Counted from the stretch's first letter, positions 1 to 8,181 are shown. The stretch is DNA of 38,828 nt from Chitinophagaceae bacterium (GCA_020848815.1 JADLHL010000207.1:1-38828), one strand, 5' to 3'. Notes: generated by a model from the sequence alone, not told the origin. A program made the numbers and translations.

Positions 1-146
1 AATAAAGTTACAGAAGTTCATTGTTTATTCTGTTGCCCGGTGTTATTCGTCTGACGAAACCGAAGCTGAGTAGCGGACAAAAAGTTGAGAATATATTCTT
101 CACCCGCCATATTGCCAATGCAATGTTACCTGCTGTGCTGTATTCC
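1..146. other. left-edge sequence without a supported gene
   Basis: This is the stretch downstream of the stop codon of the minus-strand outer-membrane protein gene. Only short open frames cross it in both directions (for example 8..211 minus and 21..218 plus). Neither has a recognisable motif, a signal sequence or a clear promoter, so I do not call a gene. The base composition is AT-rich like the adjacent gene. Confidence 0.5.
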
Positions 147-2519
147 TTAGTCATTACTAAATTTATTATCCATGAGTTTTTCCTTAAAAGTGGTTCCAAA
201 GGTGTAAGCAAATGTTAGCAAAGCGGCTCTTGTATCGACTTTGAAAATACGTTGGAATGAAAAATCATTGGTGTCCCAAATAATTCCACTGCGTTGAGTA
301 TTGAACACATCGGTAACAATAAAGCCGATTCTTGCTTTTTCTTTCCAGATTTTATGTTGAAACGCTATATCAGTATTATACACAGAAATAGTCCTGCCTT
401 GTATGGTTGCAACAGGTGAATTATAGACAGATAGTACCTGTATTTTAAAATGCTTGTTTATTGTAAAATCATTTATCCATTTTGCATTCCAACTCCAAAC
501 GTTATTTACAGCATCAGCCTCTATATTTTTTGCATCGATTTGTTGATTAAATACCGATGCACTGATGTTTGAAGTCCAAAACGAAAATATATTGTATGCA
601 AATATCATCTCCAGACCAGTTGTGTTGGTCGTTCCTGCATTAATAGGTTTTGTAAAGAGAACACCGTTGGTGTTGAGCTCTGTAAAAGGTAAGATGGAGT
701 TAGTACTGTTTCTGTAATAGAGTCTGGTCAGCAAATTCCCCTTCTGAAAGGAAAACGAATGACTGAGTTCTGCATTATGACTTATCTCAGGCAACAATTC
801 GGGATTGCCACTGCGTTGGGTAAGTGAGTCTGTGATATCTGTAAATGGGTTAAGTTGCCCAAGTCTTGGTCTGTTGATTCTTTTGGCAAGGCTTAATCTA
901 AGATTTTGTTGACCTGTCAGCCGGTATCCGGTACCCAAATTATAAAACTGGTTGTAGTAGTTATTGTCGAAATTTAATTGCTGGCTTTTAACACTACCTT
1001 CATTTATTGTTTGTTCTCCCCTTAAACCAAATTCAAAATCCCACCGTTCTTTCGTTCTGAATTTATATTGTGCATACCAGGCATGAACCTGCTCTCTGAA
1101 TTCGAGTTTTCCAGTCAGGCTCGGTATCGGCGTAAAGACTCCGTTGCTGTCATTTTCCTGTGAAAAGTCACTATCGAAAAATCTTAGCAACGCTTTATAA
1201 CCTGATTCAAACAAGCCTTTACCCATTTTCTGAGTATAATCAACCCGGATATTCGAAACAGAACTTTTATCGTTAAAGCTGGTTCGTTGTAAAACAGGCA
1301 CACCTGTTTGCTCATTTGAGATCGTCAGATATTGTGAATTAATATTGGTCCGTTCGATACCATCGCTGAAAGAATTACTGAAATTAAAATTCAATAACTG
1401 TTGTTCCTTATTAAGTTTCCTTTCATATTTCAAAGCAATCTCTGCTTGTTTTGCTTTTCGGCCTTCGTCTGAAAATCGCCTGTTTTTTGATTCAAATCCG
1501 CCAGCCTGATTCTGAAAAGTGCTGAATAGCGTTTCATTGTTTTGTTCGTTCTGCCATCCCAATAAAAACTCAGCACCTGCTGCATTTTTACCTTTCGTGT
1601 AATCTATACTGCTTCTTAAATTATGTATCGCTTCCTCACGGGCATCATTTCTATCTTGCGTTAACAGGTAATTGGTTGGAAGAAAGAAATTAACCCTCGT
1701 GCCTTCTGCATTTCTTGTTCTTTCTGCTAATCGGTTATCATACGAAAGTCCCACATTCCAGGCTCCTCTTTTATAATTCATCATAGCAGAACTGTTGAAT
1801 CGCCAACTGGCCCCCCAACCGGTTCCGATGACTGCTGCACCATTTAAACCATCGGTTTTCTTTTTTTTAAAGATGATATTGATAATTCCGTTTTCCGCTT
1901 CCGCATCATAGTTGGAACCTGGTGATGTAATGATTTCAATTTTTTCAATACTTGTTGCCGGAATACTATTGAGGTTGTCAAGTTTTGAGTTCCTTCCGTT
2001 TATCAATATCAATGGTGTTTTTCCCCTCAAATTGATATTGCCGTCCGCATCTACAAAAACGGTTGGAGTTCCCCTCAGTATATCGGCAGCCGTGCCTCCT
2101 TGCTGCGTGAGCACTGCATCTGTATTTACTACCAATCCATTATTGGTTTGTTGAATAACCGGTTTTTTTCCAACAATGGATACTGTTTGCAGTTGTTGGA
2201 CGTTTTCAATAATTGTTATAGTGCCCAATGTCAAAACGGGCAGATTTGTGCTTTCTATAACCAATTGTTTTGAAACATATCCAATGGAGTGAATTTTTAA
2301 GATGAATTCTGCATTTTGAACCTGAGTAAACCTGAAATTACCAAGACTGTCTGTAGTTGTGCCTTGAATAATCTTTAATGTGTCTTGCTTGTAATACAAT
2401 AGAACATTTGCAAACGCAACAGGTTCGGCATTAGAATTTTTTACGGCACCTTCAATTTTGATTTGTGCAATTATGCCATCAGACAACAATAATAACAGAT
2501 GAACTAAAATTAATCTCAT
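147..2519 (-). CDS. TonB-dependent-receptor-like outer membrane beta-barrel protein
   Basis: The 790-residue product is a predicted outer-membrane protein. It starts with a signal peptide (about residues 1-19, ending IIAQ). A carboxypeptidase-regulatory-like beta-sandwich follows (about 21-105, 'IEGAVKNSNAEPVAFANVLL'), then a plug-like segment with 'LRGTPTVFVDADGNINLRG' and 'LINGRNS', and a long beta-barrel ending near 'LTFAYTFGTTF'. This order matches the Bacteroidota outer membrane beta-barrel family related to TonB receptors rather than classical SusC, and the length is normal for it. The start lies 3 bases after the SOD stop codon, so the two genes are probably co-transcribed. The ligand cannot be read from the sequence. 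The gene is visibly AT-richer than genes beyond 3.5 kb, which may mean horizontal transfer. Confidence 0.85.
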   Translation of the reverse strand: MRLILVHLLLLLSDGIIAQIKIEGAVKNSNAEPVAFANVLLYYKQDTLKIIQGTTTDSLGNFRFTQVQNAEFILKIHSIGYVSKQLVIESTNLPVLTLGTITIIENVQQLQTVSIVGKKPVIQQTNNGLVVNTDAVLTQQGGTAADILRGTPTVFVDADGNINLRGKTPLILINGRNSKLDNLNSIPATSIEKIEIITSPGSNYDAEAENGIINIIFKKKKTDGLNGAAVIGTGWGASWRFNSSAMMNYKRGAWNVGLSYDNRLAERTRNAEGTRVNFFLPTNYLLTQDRNDAREEAIHNLRSSIDYTKGKNAAGAEFLLGWQNEQNNETLFSTFQNQAGGFESKNRRFSDEGRKAKQAEIALKYERKLNKEQQLLNFNFSNSFSDGIERTNINSQYLTISNEQTGVPVLQRTSFNDKSSVSNIRVDYTQKMGKGLFESGYKALLRFFDSDFSQENDSNGVFTPIPSLTGKLEFREQVHAWYAQYKFRTKERWDFEFGLRGEQTINEGSVKSQQLNFDNNYYNQFYNLGTGYRLTGQQNLRLSLAKRINRPRLGQLNPFTDITDSLTQRSGNPELLPEISHNAELSHSFSFQKGNLLTRLYYRNSTNSILPFTELNTNGVLFTKPINAGTTNTTGLEMIFAYNIFSFWTSNISASVFNQQIDAKNIEADAVNNVWSWNAKWINDFTINKHFKIQVLSVYNSPVATIQGRTISVYNTDIAFQHKIWKEKARIGFIVTDVFNTQRSGIIWDTNDFSFQRIFKVDTRAALLTFAYTFGTTFKEKLMDNKFSND

Positions 2520-2522
2520 TTC

Positions 2523-3248
2523 TTATTTTGTAAGTTTGATTGCATCAGCAAGTCGTTGGGATGAGTTGTCCCAATTAATAATGTTGAACAATGCGTCCAC
2601 AAAGTCGCTCCGTTTATGTTTATATTTTAAGTAATACGAATGCTCCCAAACGTCAATTACAAGTAAAGGAATAACGCCCCACTGGGTCAGTTTTTCGTGG
2701 TTCTCACATTGTAAAATAGTAAGTTTGTCCGTGTAAGGTTGATATCCTAAAATGCCCCACCCGTTGCCGTCCACATTTTTGGATGTCTGTGCTAAATATG
2801 TTTTTAGTTTGTCGTAGCTGCCAAAATCTTTTTCAATTCGTTTGAGTAGGTCACCCTTCGGTGTTGTAGCTTTGTTGGTAAGGTTTGTCCAAAAGATAGA
2901 ATGCAAGATGTGTGACGACAAATGATAAGAAAGTTTCTTAGTCCAGTAATCAACTGTTTCAAGGTTGTTGCTGTCCATTGCCTCTCTGATTTTTTTGAGG
3001 TCTGTATTTGCTGCCTTTGTCGCCCCACCGTGATGGAAGGTATAGTGCAAATGCAATGTCTCGCTGTCCATATACGGCTCTAAAAAATTTTCCGTGTATG
3101 GAAGTGCCTGTTGAACAAAGTTGCCGTTTGCGTCCACCAACTTATCAATGTTGTTGTCTGTCAGATTTTGCGAAAATGCGTTGTTTGTTCTGATAACTGT
3201 CGCAGCACTTGTCAACGCCCCAATTTTTAAAAAGTCTTTTCTGTCCAT
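2523..3248 (-). CDS. superoxide dismutase, Fe/Mn family, with export signal
   Basis: The 241-residue product would dismutate superoxide to oxygen and hydrogen peroxide. All four metal ligands of the Fe/Mn family can be placed by eye: His68 (in 'LHLHYTFHHGG'), His116 (in 'ILHSIFW'), Asp199 and His203 (in 'DVWEHSYYL'). Residues 1-27 ('MDRKDFLKIGALTSAATVIR...AFSQ') form an export signal resembling a degenerate Tat signal (RK rather than RR before DFLK), so the enzyme is probably periplasmic or exported. The outer-sphere glutamine of typical Fe- or Mn-SODs is not obvious. At the Mn-type position I read Asn183-His184, and the Fe-type position appears to be Ser112. Metal preference is therefore open. 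It is followed after 3 bases by the outer-membrane protein gene. The call as a SOD is secure, the location less so. Confidence 0.92.
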   Translation of the reverse strand: MDRKDFLKIGALTSAATVIRTNNAFSQNLTDNNIDKLVDANGNFVQQALPYTENFLEPYMDSETLHLHYTFHHGGATKAANTDLKKIREAMDSNNLETVDYWTKKLSYHLSSHILHSIFWTNLTNKATTPKGDLLKRIEKDFGSYDKLKTYLAQTSKNVDGNGWGILGYQPYTDKLTILQCENHEKLTQWGVIPLLVIDVWEHSYYLKYKHKRSDFVDALFNIINWDNSSQRLADAIKLTK

Positions 3249-3291
3249 ATTTTGAATTGTTAGAGATTGTCAATTAGCATAGCAGGTAACT

Positions 3292-3299
3292 CAAAAATA
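3292..3299 (-). promoter_or_regulatory. candidate -7 box of the SOD/OMP operon
   Basis: Read on the minus strand, the octamer is TATTTTTG, a full match to the Bacteroidota -7 consensus TAnnTTTG. It sits 43 bases upstream of the SOD start. I do not see a well-placed TTG/TTTG -33 element. The upstream DNA is instead occupied by the nested inverted repeats at 3302-3395, which could act as operators. Confidence 0.45.
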
Positions 3300-3301
3300 G
3301 A

Positions 3302-3395
3302 CGAAAGTTTTCAGCCTTTTTACACTTTCGCAATTTTTCATAACTCCTTGTCCGTTCGTTGGTTGTAACAAATTGCGAAACGCAAAAAACTTTCG
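3302..3395. repeat. nested inverted repeats upstream of the SOD gene
   Basis: Two perfect inverted repeats are nested here. The outer arms are CGAAAGTTTT (3302-3311) and AAAACTTTCG (3386-3395). The inner arms are TTTCGCAATTT (3326-3336) and AAATTGCGAAA (3370-3380). The block starts 2 bases upstream of the SOD -7 box. It could be a regulator-binding region, a folded RNA/DNA element or the remnant of a small mobile element at the edge of the AT-rich block. The rest of the 3249-3547 gap (from about 3396) shows nothing I can name. Confidence 0.6.
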
Positions 3396-3547
3396 CCAAT
3401 ACAACTTCAGCTTTTCACATCCAGCTCATCTAAAGGGCTTATGATGTTCAGCAATCTCGCTGTTCGGGGTGTACAATTCCTGAACAAACATTACTCCGTA
3501 CCGAATGTATTTTCTGCTTGTATCCTCAACAACCGATAATCAACAAT

Positions 3548-5176
3548 CTACACCTGAAACACCCCCGTTTTGAAATCATCCATTTGCGGGTTGTGATTGG
3601 CTGCGGTAATGGCTTCGCTGATAACAGTTCGTGTTTCTGCCGGATCAATGATAGCATCTACCCAAAGCCTGGCCGCTGCATAGTACGGGCTGGTTTGTTT
3701 TTCGTAGCGGTTTTTGATATCGTTCAGCAGTTGCTGTTCGTCTTCGGGGTTCACCGTTTTGCCTTGAGCTTTCATATTCGCTACTTGTATTTGCAGCAAT
3801 GTTTTGGCGGCTTGTTCACCACCCATCACCGCAATTTTTGCCGAAGGCCATGCATAAATAAACCGTGGGTCATAGGCTTTGCCACACATGGCGTAGTTGC
3901 CCGCACCAAAGCTGTTGCCCACAATGATGGTAATTTTTGGTACCACAGAATTGGCTACTGCATTTACCAACTTGGCACCATCTTTTATGATGCCACTGTG
4001 TTCACTGCGGCTGCCCACCATAAAGCCGGTTACGTCCTGCAAAAACACCAGTGGTATTTTTTTCTGGTTGCAGTTCATGATAAAACGGGCTGCTTTATCA
4101 GCACTGTCGTTGTAAATAACGCCGCCCATTTGCATTTCGCCCTTGGCGCTTTTTACTACCAAACGTTGATTGGCTACAATACCTACCGCCCAGCCATCTA
4201 AGCGGGCATAACCGCAAATAATGCTTTTGCCATAATCGTTTTTAAAAGCATCAAAACTGTCGGCATCTACAATGCAATCAATGAGCGTTTGCATGTCGTA
4301 GGGCTTGCTGTTGTTGGGGGCTTGTATGCCGTAGATATGATCGGCAGGCAGCGCTGGCGCAACAGCTGTGCTGCGGTTGAAACCAGCCGTTGCAGTTGGG
4401 CCGAGTTTGGCTACCAACCGCTTTACCTGATCGAGGCATTCCTGCTCGGTGGCAAACTTGTAATCAGCAATACCGCTGATGGCATTGTGCGTGGTAGCAC
4501 CGCCCAACGTTTCGGCATCAACGTCTTCGCCAATGGCCGCTTTTACCAAATAAGGGCCTGCTAAAAAAATGCTGCCATTGCCTTCTACCATCAGCGTTTC
4601 ATCGCTCATGATGGGCAGGTAGGCACCACCCGCTACACAGGCACCCATCACCGCTGCAATTTGCGGAATGCCCGTGGCACTCATTTTAGCATTGTTGCGA
4701 AAAATGCGGCCAAAATGTTCTTTGTCGGGAAAAATTTCATCTTGCATGGGCAGGTATACACCGGCACTATCTACGAGGTAGATCACCGGCAAATGATTTT
4801 CCATGGCAATCTCTTGCATGCGTAAATTCTTTTTGCCTGTAATGGGAAACCACGCGCCGGCTTTCACCGTTTGATCGTTGGCCACAATCATGCATTGCCT
4901 GCCGCTGATATAGCCAATGCCGGATACCGTGCCACCCGCAGGACAGCCACCTTCGGCTTCATACATTTCATAGCCGGCAAAAGCACCGAGTTCTATGAAA
5001 GGTTTGTCATTATCAATCAGGTATTGAATGCGTTCTCTTGGGGTGAGTTTGTTGCGTTCTTTTTGGCGGGCTATGGCTTTGTCGCCACCACCTTTGGCTA
5101 TTTGTGCTACACGTTGTTTTACCTGGCTCCAGGCCAGTTTCATCGCATCTTCATTGCGATTGAATTCCAGGTTCAT
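3548..5176 (-). CDS. acyl-CoA carboxylase, carboxyltransferase (beta) subunit
   Basis: The 542-residue product transfers CO2 from carboxybiotin to an acyl-CoA. It has the two crotonase-like carboxyltransferase halves: the N-half contains 'GGTVSGIGYISGRQCMIVAN' and 'MGACVAGGAYLPIMSDE', the C-half contains 'LQDVTGFMVGSRSEHSGI' and 'GNSFGAGNYAMCGKAYDPR'. Motif spelling resembles methylcrotonyl-CoA carboxylase beta more than propionyl-CoA carboxylase, but substrate is not certain. I chose the Met at 5176 over the longer ORF start at 5251. The 25 extra residues are not family-like, and a TATATTTG promoter box lies inside that extension. No biotin carboxylase or biotin carrier gene is adjacent, so the alpha subunit must be encoded elsewhere. 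Confidence 0.92.
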   Translation of the reverse strand: MNLEFNRNEDAMKLAWSQVKQRVAQIAKGGGDKAIARQKERNKLTPRERIQYLIDNDKPFIELGAFAGYEMYEAEGGCPAGGTVSGIGYISGRQCMIVANDQTVKAGAWFPITGKKNLRMQEIAMENHLPVIYLVDSAGVYLPMQDEIFPDKEHFGRIFRNNAKMSATGIPQIAAVMGACVAGGAYLPIMSDETLMVEGNGSIFLAGPYLVKAAIGEDVDAETLGGATTHNAISGIADYKFATEQECLDQVKRLVAKLGPTATAGFNRSTAVAPALPADHIYGIQAPNNSKPYDMQTLIDCIVDADSFDAFKNDYGKSIICGYARLDGWAVGIVANQRLVVKSAKGEMQMGGVIYNDSADKAARFIMNCNQKKIPLVFLQDVTGFMVGSRSEHSGIIKDGAKLVNAVANSVVPKITIIVGNSFGAGNYAMCGKAYDPRFIYAWPSAKIAVMGGEQAAKTLLQIQVANMKAQGKTVNPEDEQQLLNDIKNRYEKQTSPYYAAARLWVDAIIDPAETRTVISEAITAANHNPQMDDFKTGVFQV

Positions 5177-5194
5177 AGGCAATCTGTTGAATGG

Positions 5195-5202
5195 CAAATA
5201 TA
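5195..5202 (-). promoter_or_regulatory. candidate -7 box for the carboxyltransferase gene
   Basis: Minus-strand TATATTTG matches TAnnTTTG and lies 18 bases upstream of the chosen start at 5176. It supports the shorter protein with a very short leader. No convincing -33 TTG is seen at the usual distance. Confidence 0.4.
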
Positions 5203-5276
5203 ACGGCACACCCATGCCATAGGTTGGCATGAATTCAAAATGATTATACAAGAATTATAACGTAGAAAACAGTTGG

Positions 5277-5576
5277 TTATACAATGCCTAGTTTTTCAGC
5301 CAATATTGGAATCATTAAAACAGCTACAAAGCCAAATACGCTGAGATAAAACAAAGAGGTGAGCCTGTTGCAAAGCATCAATGTGTTGCGGCGCTTGGCA
5401 GTATAGGAACCGTCAATTTCCATATTGGAAAAACGACCAAATAGATTCATTGATATTGTTTCGTCGGTATTGCTTTTGTTATAGCGTACTATGCTAAATG
5501 CTTTTACCGCGATGAGAGAAATGCCTACACCGCCAATAATCAATTTAGCAGTGGAAATAGTTTCTGGTGAAATCAT
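5277..5576 (-). CDS. small two-TM membrane protein, function unknown
   Basis: The 99-residue product is not recognised. The start at 5576 ('MISPETISTAKLIIGG') was chosen because the longer ORF (to 5666) would run deep into the upstream methyltransferase gene, whereas this start falls 14 bases after that gene's stop. Two hydrophobic segments are visible: about residues 10-30 ('LIIGGVGISLIAVKAFSIV') and about 70-94 ('LFYLSVFGFVAVLMIPILA'), with a polar loop between. It is the last gene of a four-gene minus-strand run. Confidence 0.6.
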   Translation of the reverse strand: MISPETISTAKLIIGGVGISLIAVKAFSIVRYNKSNTDETISMNLFGRFSNMEIDGSYTAKRRNTLMLCNRLTSLFYLSVFGFVAVLMIPILAEKLGIV

Positions 5577-5590
5577 TGCTGTGTATCCCC

Positions 5591-6175
5591 TTATTTGTGT
5601 CTCAAGATAAAGAATAGTTCCCGTTCTTTTCGGGCGGTTACAGAATTGTAACATGCTGCCATGCATTTAATGAAAAAATGTGGCTTAAAAAGTTGACGGT
5701 ATGTTGCTTCATCTCCTCCAAAAGGTGGTGATGAAACGAAACTGCAATTGAACAATAACCCTGCAACGCGGCCCTTGGGCGAAAGCAAACGGTGCATGTG
5801 CACCGCATAATCCTTTCGCAGCGAAGGATGCAAGGCGCAGAAAAAAGTTTGCTCCAAAATGAGGTCGTACGTTTCAGTATGGTCAAAGAAATTTTGGTGT
5901 AAAATGCGGGCTTGCTGCAACAATGGGTTTTGCTGCAACTGCTGTACCAGGTAAGCTGAAATATCAATGAGCGTAACATTCGTGAAGCCTTGCTGCAGTA
6001 AGTAAATGGCTTCGTAAGCATTGCCACAACCGGGTATGAGAATGCGTAAATCTTTATCAGTCAACTGATCGATGTAATGCGTCAACGGCGGCGATGGCAT
6101 GCCCATATCCCATGCATCGGAATGTGTTTGGTAGCGGTGGCTCCAGTAGCCATCATCTAAAGTGTTTGGTTGCAT
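5591..6175 (-). CDS. SAM-dependent methyltransferase, TPMT (thiopurine S-methyltransferase) family
   Basis: The 194-residue cytoplasmic protein has the TPMT-family N-terminus ('YWSHRYQ' followed by 'WDMGMPSPPL', residues 10-31). The SAM-binding motif I is 'ILIPGCGNAYEA' (45-56), followed by an acidic ribose-binding residue in 'LIDIS' (69-73), 'LEQTFFCALHPSLR' (107-120) and the family signature 'PPFGGDEATYRQLF' near 150-163. Its true acceptor in bacteria of this group is unknown, with thiols, selenium/tellurium species or small toxic compounds as options. Its ATG shares one base with the TGA of the upstream serine hydrolase gene (TGATG), so the two are probably translationally coupled. Confidence 0.85.
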   Translation of the reverse strand: MQPNTLDDGYWSHRYQTHSDAWDMGMPSPPLTHYIDQLTDKDLRILIPGCGNAYEAIYLLQQGFTNVTLIDISAYLVQQLQQNPLLQQARILHQNFFDHTETYDLILEQTFFCALHPSLRKDYAVHMHRLLSPKGRVAGLLFNCSFVSSPPFGGDEATYRQLFKPHFFIKCMAACYNSVTARKERELFFILRHK

Positions 6176-7308
6176 CAGAGTTGTGGTATCCAGTTCATAA
6201 TATCGTACACAATTTTAGGCGTGGCATTGCGCAGTACCTGACTTTTTACTTTACCCAAACGCACCACCACCGCATTTTGAGATGGAATGACCATGATGTA
6301 TTGCCCCAAGATACCCCGTGCATAAAAAACACCTTCATGCTCTGGCGATACCCACCATTGGTAGCCGTAATAATGGCAGCGTAACCCTGTTTCGTCGGAT
6401 ATGTTGCAGGCAGTGCCACTGGCCGCTACGTAAGCCGAATCGATCAGTTGACGACCATTCCATTTGCCACCATGCAGCATTAATTGGCCGAGCTTGGCGA
6501 AGTCACGGGCATTGGTATTGAAGCAACAATACGCCTTGGTATTGCCGCCTGCTTTGTCGGTGCTCCACAAAGCTGCCTGTGTGGCGCCCAAAGGTTGCCA
6601 GAGCTTTTCAGCTGCATATTGCGCCAGCTTTTTACCCGTCATTTTTTCTATAATCAGCCCAAGTAGTTGCGTGTCACCGCTTTTGTATTTATGCAAAGTG
6701 CCCGGTTGGTTCACCATGGTTACATCATTCGCAGTATGCACCAAATCATTGCCATAATACAAGTTGGCCGTAATGGAAAAAGGGTTCATGTACGACTCAC
6801 TAAAATCGGTGCCACTGCTCATGGTGAGCAGGTGGCGGATGCTTACGTTTTCTTTGCCGCCGCCGGTAAACCAGGGCAGGTATTGCTGCACTTTATCATC
6901 GATGGATTTAATGTGGCCTTCTTGCACGGCAATGCCCAGCAGCATGCTGGTAATACTTTTGGCTACAGAAAATGAACCCGATAAGCCATCGGCACTAAAC
7001 GCATCCCAATATTCTTCAAATACAACAGAATCATTTTTTATAACCAGCAATGCACCCGTTTCAATGGATTGCAGATAGGCTTTCATAGAATCGGGCAGCG
7101 TGGCTTTGTTGTACCGGCTACTGTTGGCAATGGGCTGAGGTGCCGCAATGGCTACCGTGTCGTTGTCAAACTTTTTGTAGTCATCTACATTGGCAAAATT
7201 GTACAGGGCTGATTTTACCATATAGCTGTTGCCGGTGGCATAGGCCAGCAGGGTAGCAGCTGCTAACGAAACGACTATATACAGCAGTATTTTCTTTGCT
7301 TTTTTCAT
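6175..7308 (-). CDS. membrane-anchored serine hydrolase, class C beta-lactamase family
   Basis: The 377-residue protein has an N-terminal hydrophobic anchor (about residues 7-25, 'ILLYIVVSLAAATLLAYAT'), placing the catalytic domain outside the cytoplasm. The active-site motif SxxK is S114-V-A-K117 in 'GSFSVAKSITSMLLG'. The second motif is Y208-K-S210 ('HKYKSGDTQLLG'), and a glycine-rich third element is seen in 'ARGILGQYIMVIP'. Members of this fold are esterases, D-amino-acid peptidases or beta-lactamases, and I cannot choose between them. It begins 15 bases after the HD-domain gene and overlaps the methyltransferase start by one base. Confidence 0.88.
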   Translation of the reverse strand: MKKAKKILLYIVVSLAAATLLAYATGNSYMVKSALYNFANVDDYKKFDNDTVAIAAPQPIANSSRYNKATLPDSMKAYLQSIETGALLVIKNDSVVFEEYWDAFSADGLSGSFSVAKSITSMLLGIAVQEGHIKSIDDKVQQYLPWFTGGGKENVSIRHLLTMSSGTDFSESYMNPFSITANLYYGNDLVHTANDVTMVNQPGTLHKYKSGDTQLLGLIIEKMTGKKLAQYAAEKLWQPLGATQAALWSTDKAGGNTKAYCCFNTNARDFAKLGQLMLHGGKWNGRQLIDSAYVAASGTACNISDETGLRCHYYGYQWWVSPEHEGVFYARGILGQYIMVIPSQNAVVVRLGKVKSQVLRNATPKIVYDIMNWIPQL

Positions 7309-7323
7309 GAAACAGTTGGTCGT

Positions 7324-7926
7324 TTAAAGGGTTACCGTTGCTTGTATGGGAATGATGAATGCAATCAGTTCATCCAATGCAATGCCGGCTCTTTCGCAGG
7401 CATCGGTGATGTCGTCGCGGCTTACATTGGCAGCAAAACTTTTTTCTTTCAATCGTTTTTTCACGCCTTTTACATCCATGCCTTCGTAGCCACCTGGTCG
7501 CATGAGGCTGTATGCATGAATGAGGCCGCTGAGTTCATCAAAGGCATAGAGCATTTTGTCCATGCGGGTTACAGGTACAACCCCAAAATGGGCATGGCCA
7601 TGGCTGGCAATAGCCCGGATGATTTCAGGGTCGATGTGTAAGGATTCGAGATGTTCAATGATTTTTTTGCAATGTAGCTCGGGCCATTGGTCCCAGTCGG
7701 CGTCGTGTAGCAGGCCTGCCATTTCCCAACGCCATTGGTCGGTTTCGGTGGCTTGTTCTTTTGCAGCCGCCCAGCTACGCATGAGCTGTGCTACCTGCAG
7801 CATGTGCAGTTGCAGCTTGGGGTTAAGCACCCAATCATGAAAGAGTTGGAAGGCTTCTTGGCGGCTGAGCACACGGCCGGCATCTTCGGGGCGGCCAAAC
7901 GTCTGCCTGTGTAATTGTAATGACAT
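7324..7926 (-). CDS. HD-domain protein (putative metal-dependent phosphohydrolase)
   Basis: The 200-residue cytoplasmic protein has the HD-superfamily metal-binding pattern: His41 ('LQLHMLQVAQLM'), His74-Asp75 ('GLLHDADW'), His109/His111 ('ASHGHAHFG') and Asp130 ('AFDELSGLI'). The compact single domain resembles HDIG-type hydrolases acting on nucleotides or small phosphoesters, but no substrate can be assigned. It is the first gene of the run HD protein - serine hydrolase - methyltransferase - small membrane protein. A near-consensus box, CATATTTG, lies at 7944-7951 on the minus strand (one mismatch to TAnnTTTG). Confidence 0.85.
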   Translation of the reverse strand: MSLQLHRQTFGRPEDAGRVLSRQEAFQLFHDWVLNPKLQLHMLQVAQLMRSWAAAKEQATETDQWRWEMAGLLHDADWDQWPELHCKKIIEHLESLHIDPEIIRAIASHGHAHFGVVPVTRMDKMLYAFDELSGLIHAYSLMRPGGYEGMDVKGVKKRLKEKSFAANVSRDDITDACERAGIALDELIAFIIPIQATVTL

Positions 7927-8132
7927 ACTTCAATCGTTGGCTGCAAATATGCTGTAAAACTGTTGTGTGTAAATGGTCGGAAATGAACGCCATTGAACGA
8001 ATTCTATTTTTTTACAGCCTTCTGGCAGAAATACATCAGTAAATGGGCGAGGGGGTTGGATGGCTGTTTGCCCGTTGCTGATTGCAGAAAAAGAATTGCT
8101 AATTGTACACAAATAGTTCAACCTGCAACGAT

Positions 8133-8160
8133 TTTGCAGCACACATCGCCGCTATTTTTG
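8133..8160 (+). promoter_or_regulatory. candidate promoter of the acyl-CoA dehydrogenase gene
   Basis: TTTG at 8133-8136 and TATTTTTG at 8153-8160 match the Bacteroidota -33/-7 pattern with a 16-base spacer, slightly shorter than usual. The -7 box ends 21 bases before the ATG at 8182 and lies inside the long upstream extension of the listed ORF, which supports the short start. The rest of 7927-8181 shows nothing else I can name. Confidence 0.55.
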
Positions 8161-8181
8161 ACACTTATTATCGATTGCCTT

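Noticed and set aside
8-211. 67-residue minus-strand ORF at the left edge
   Set aside because: It overlaps the end of the outer-membrane protein gene, has no motif or promoter, and may be an artefact of the window edge.
3286-3400. integron attC site around the inverted repeats
   Set aside because: The nested repeats and TAAC-containing ends recall attC sites, but I could not find matching RYYYAAC and GTTRRRY core sites at the ends, and no integrase or cassette series is present.
3518-4201. 227-residue plus-strand ORF
   Set aside because: It lies antisense to the carboxyltransferase gene, whose motifs are unmistakable. Its own translation is rich in His, Tyr and Cys with no domain, as expected for a shadow.
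6175-7308. dedicated antibiotic-resistance beta-lactamase
   Set aside because: The SxxK and YxS motifs only place it in the broad serine hydrolase/class C fold. The membrane anchor and context give no reason to call it a resistance enzyme.
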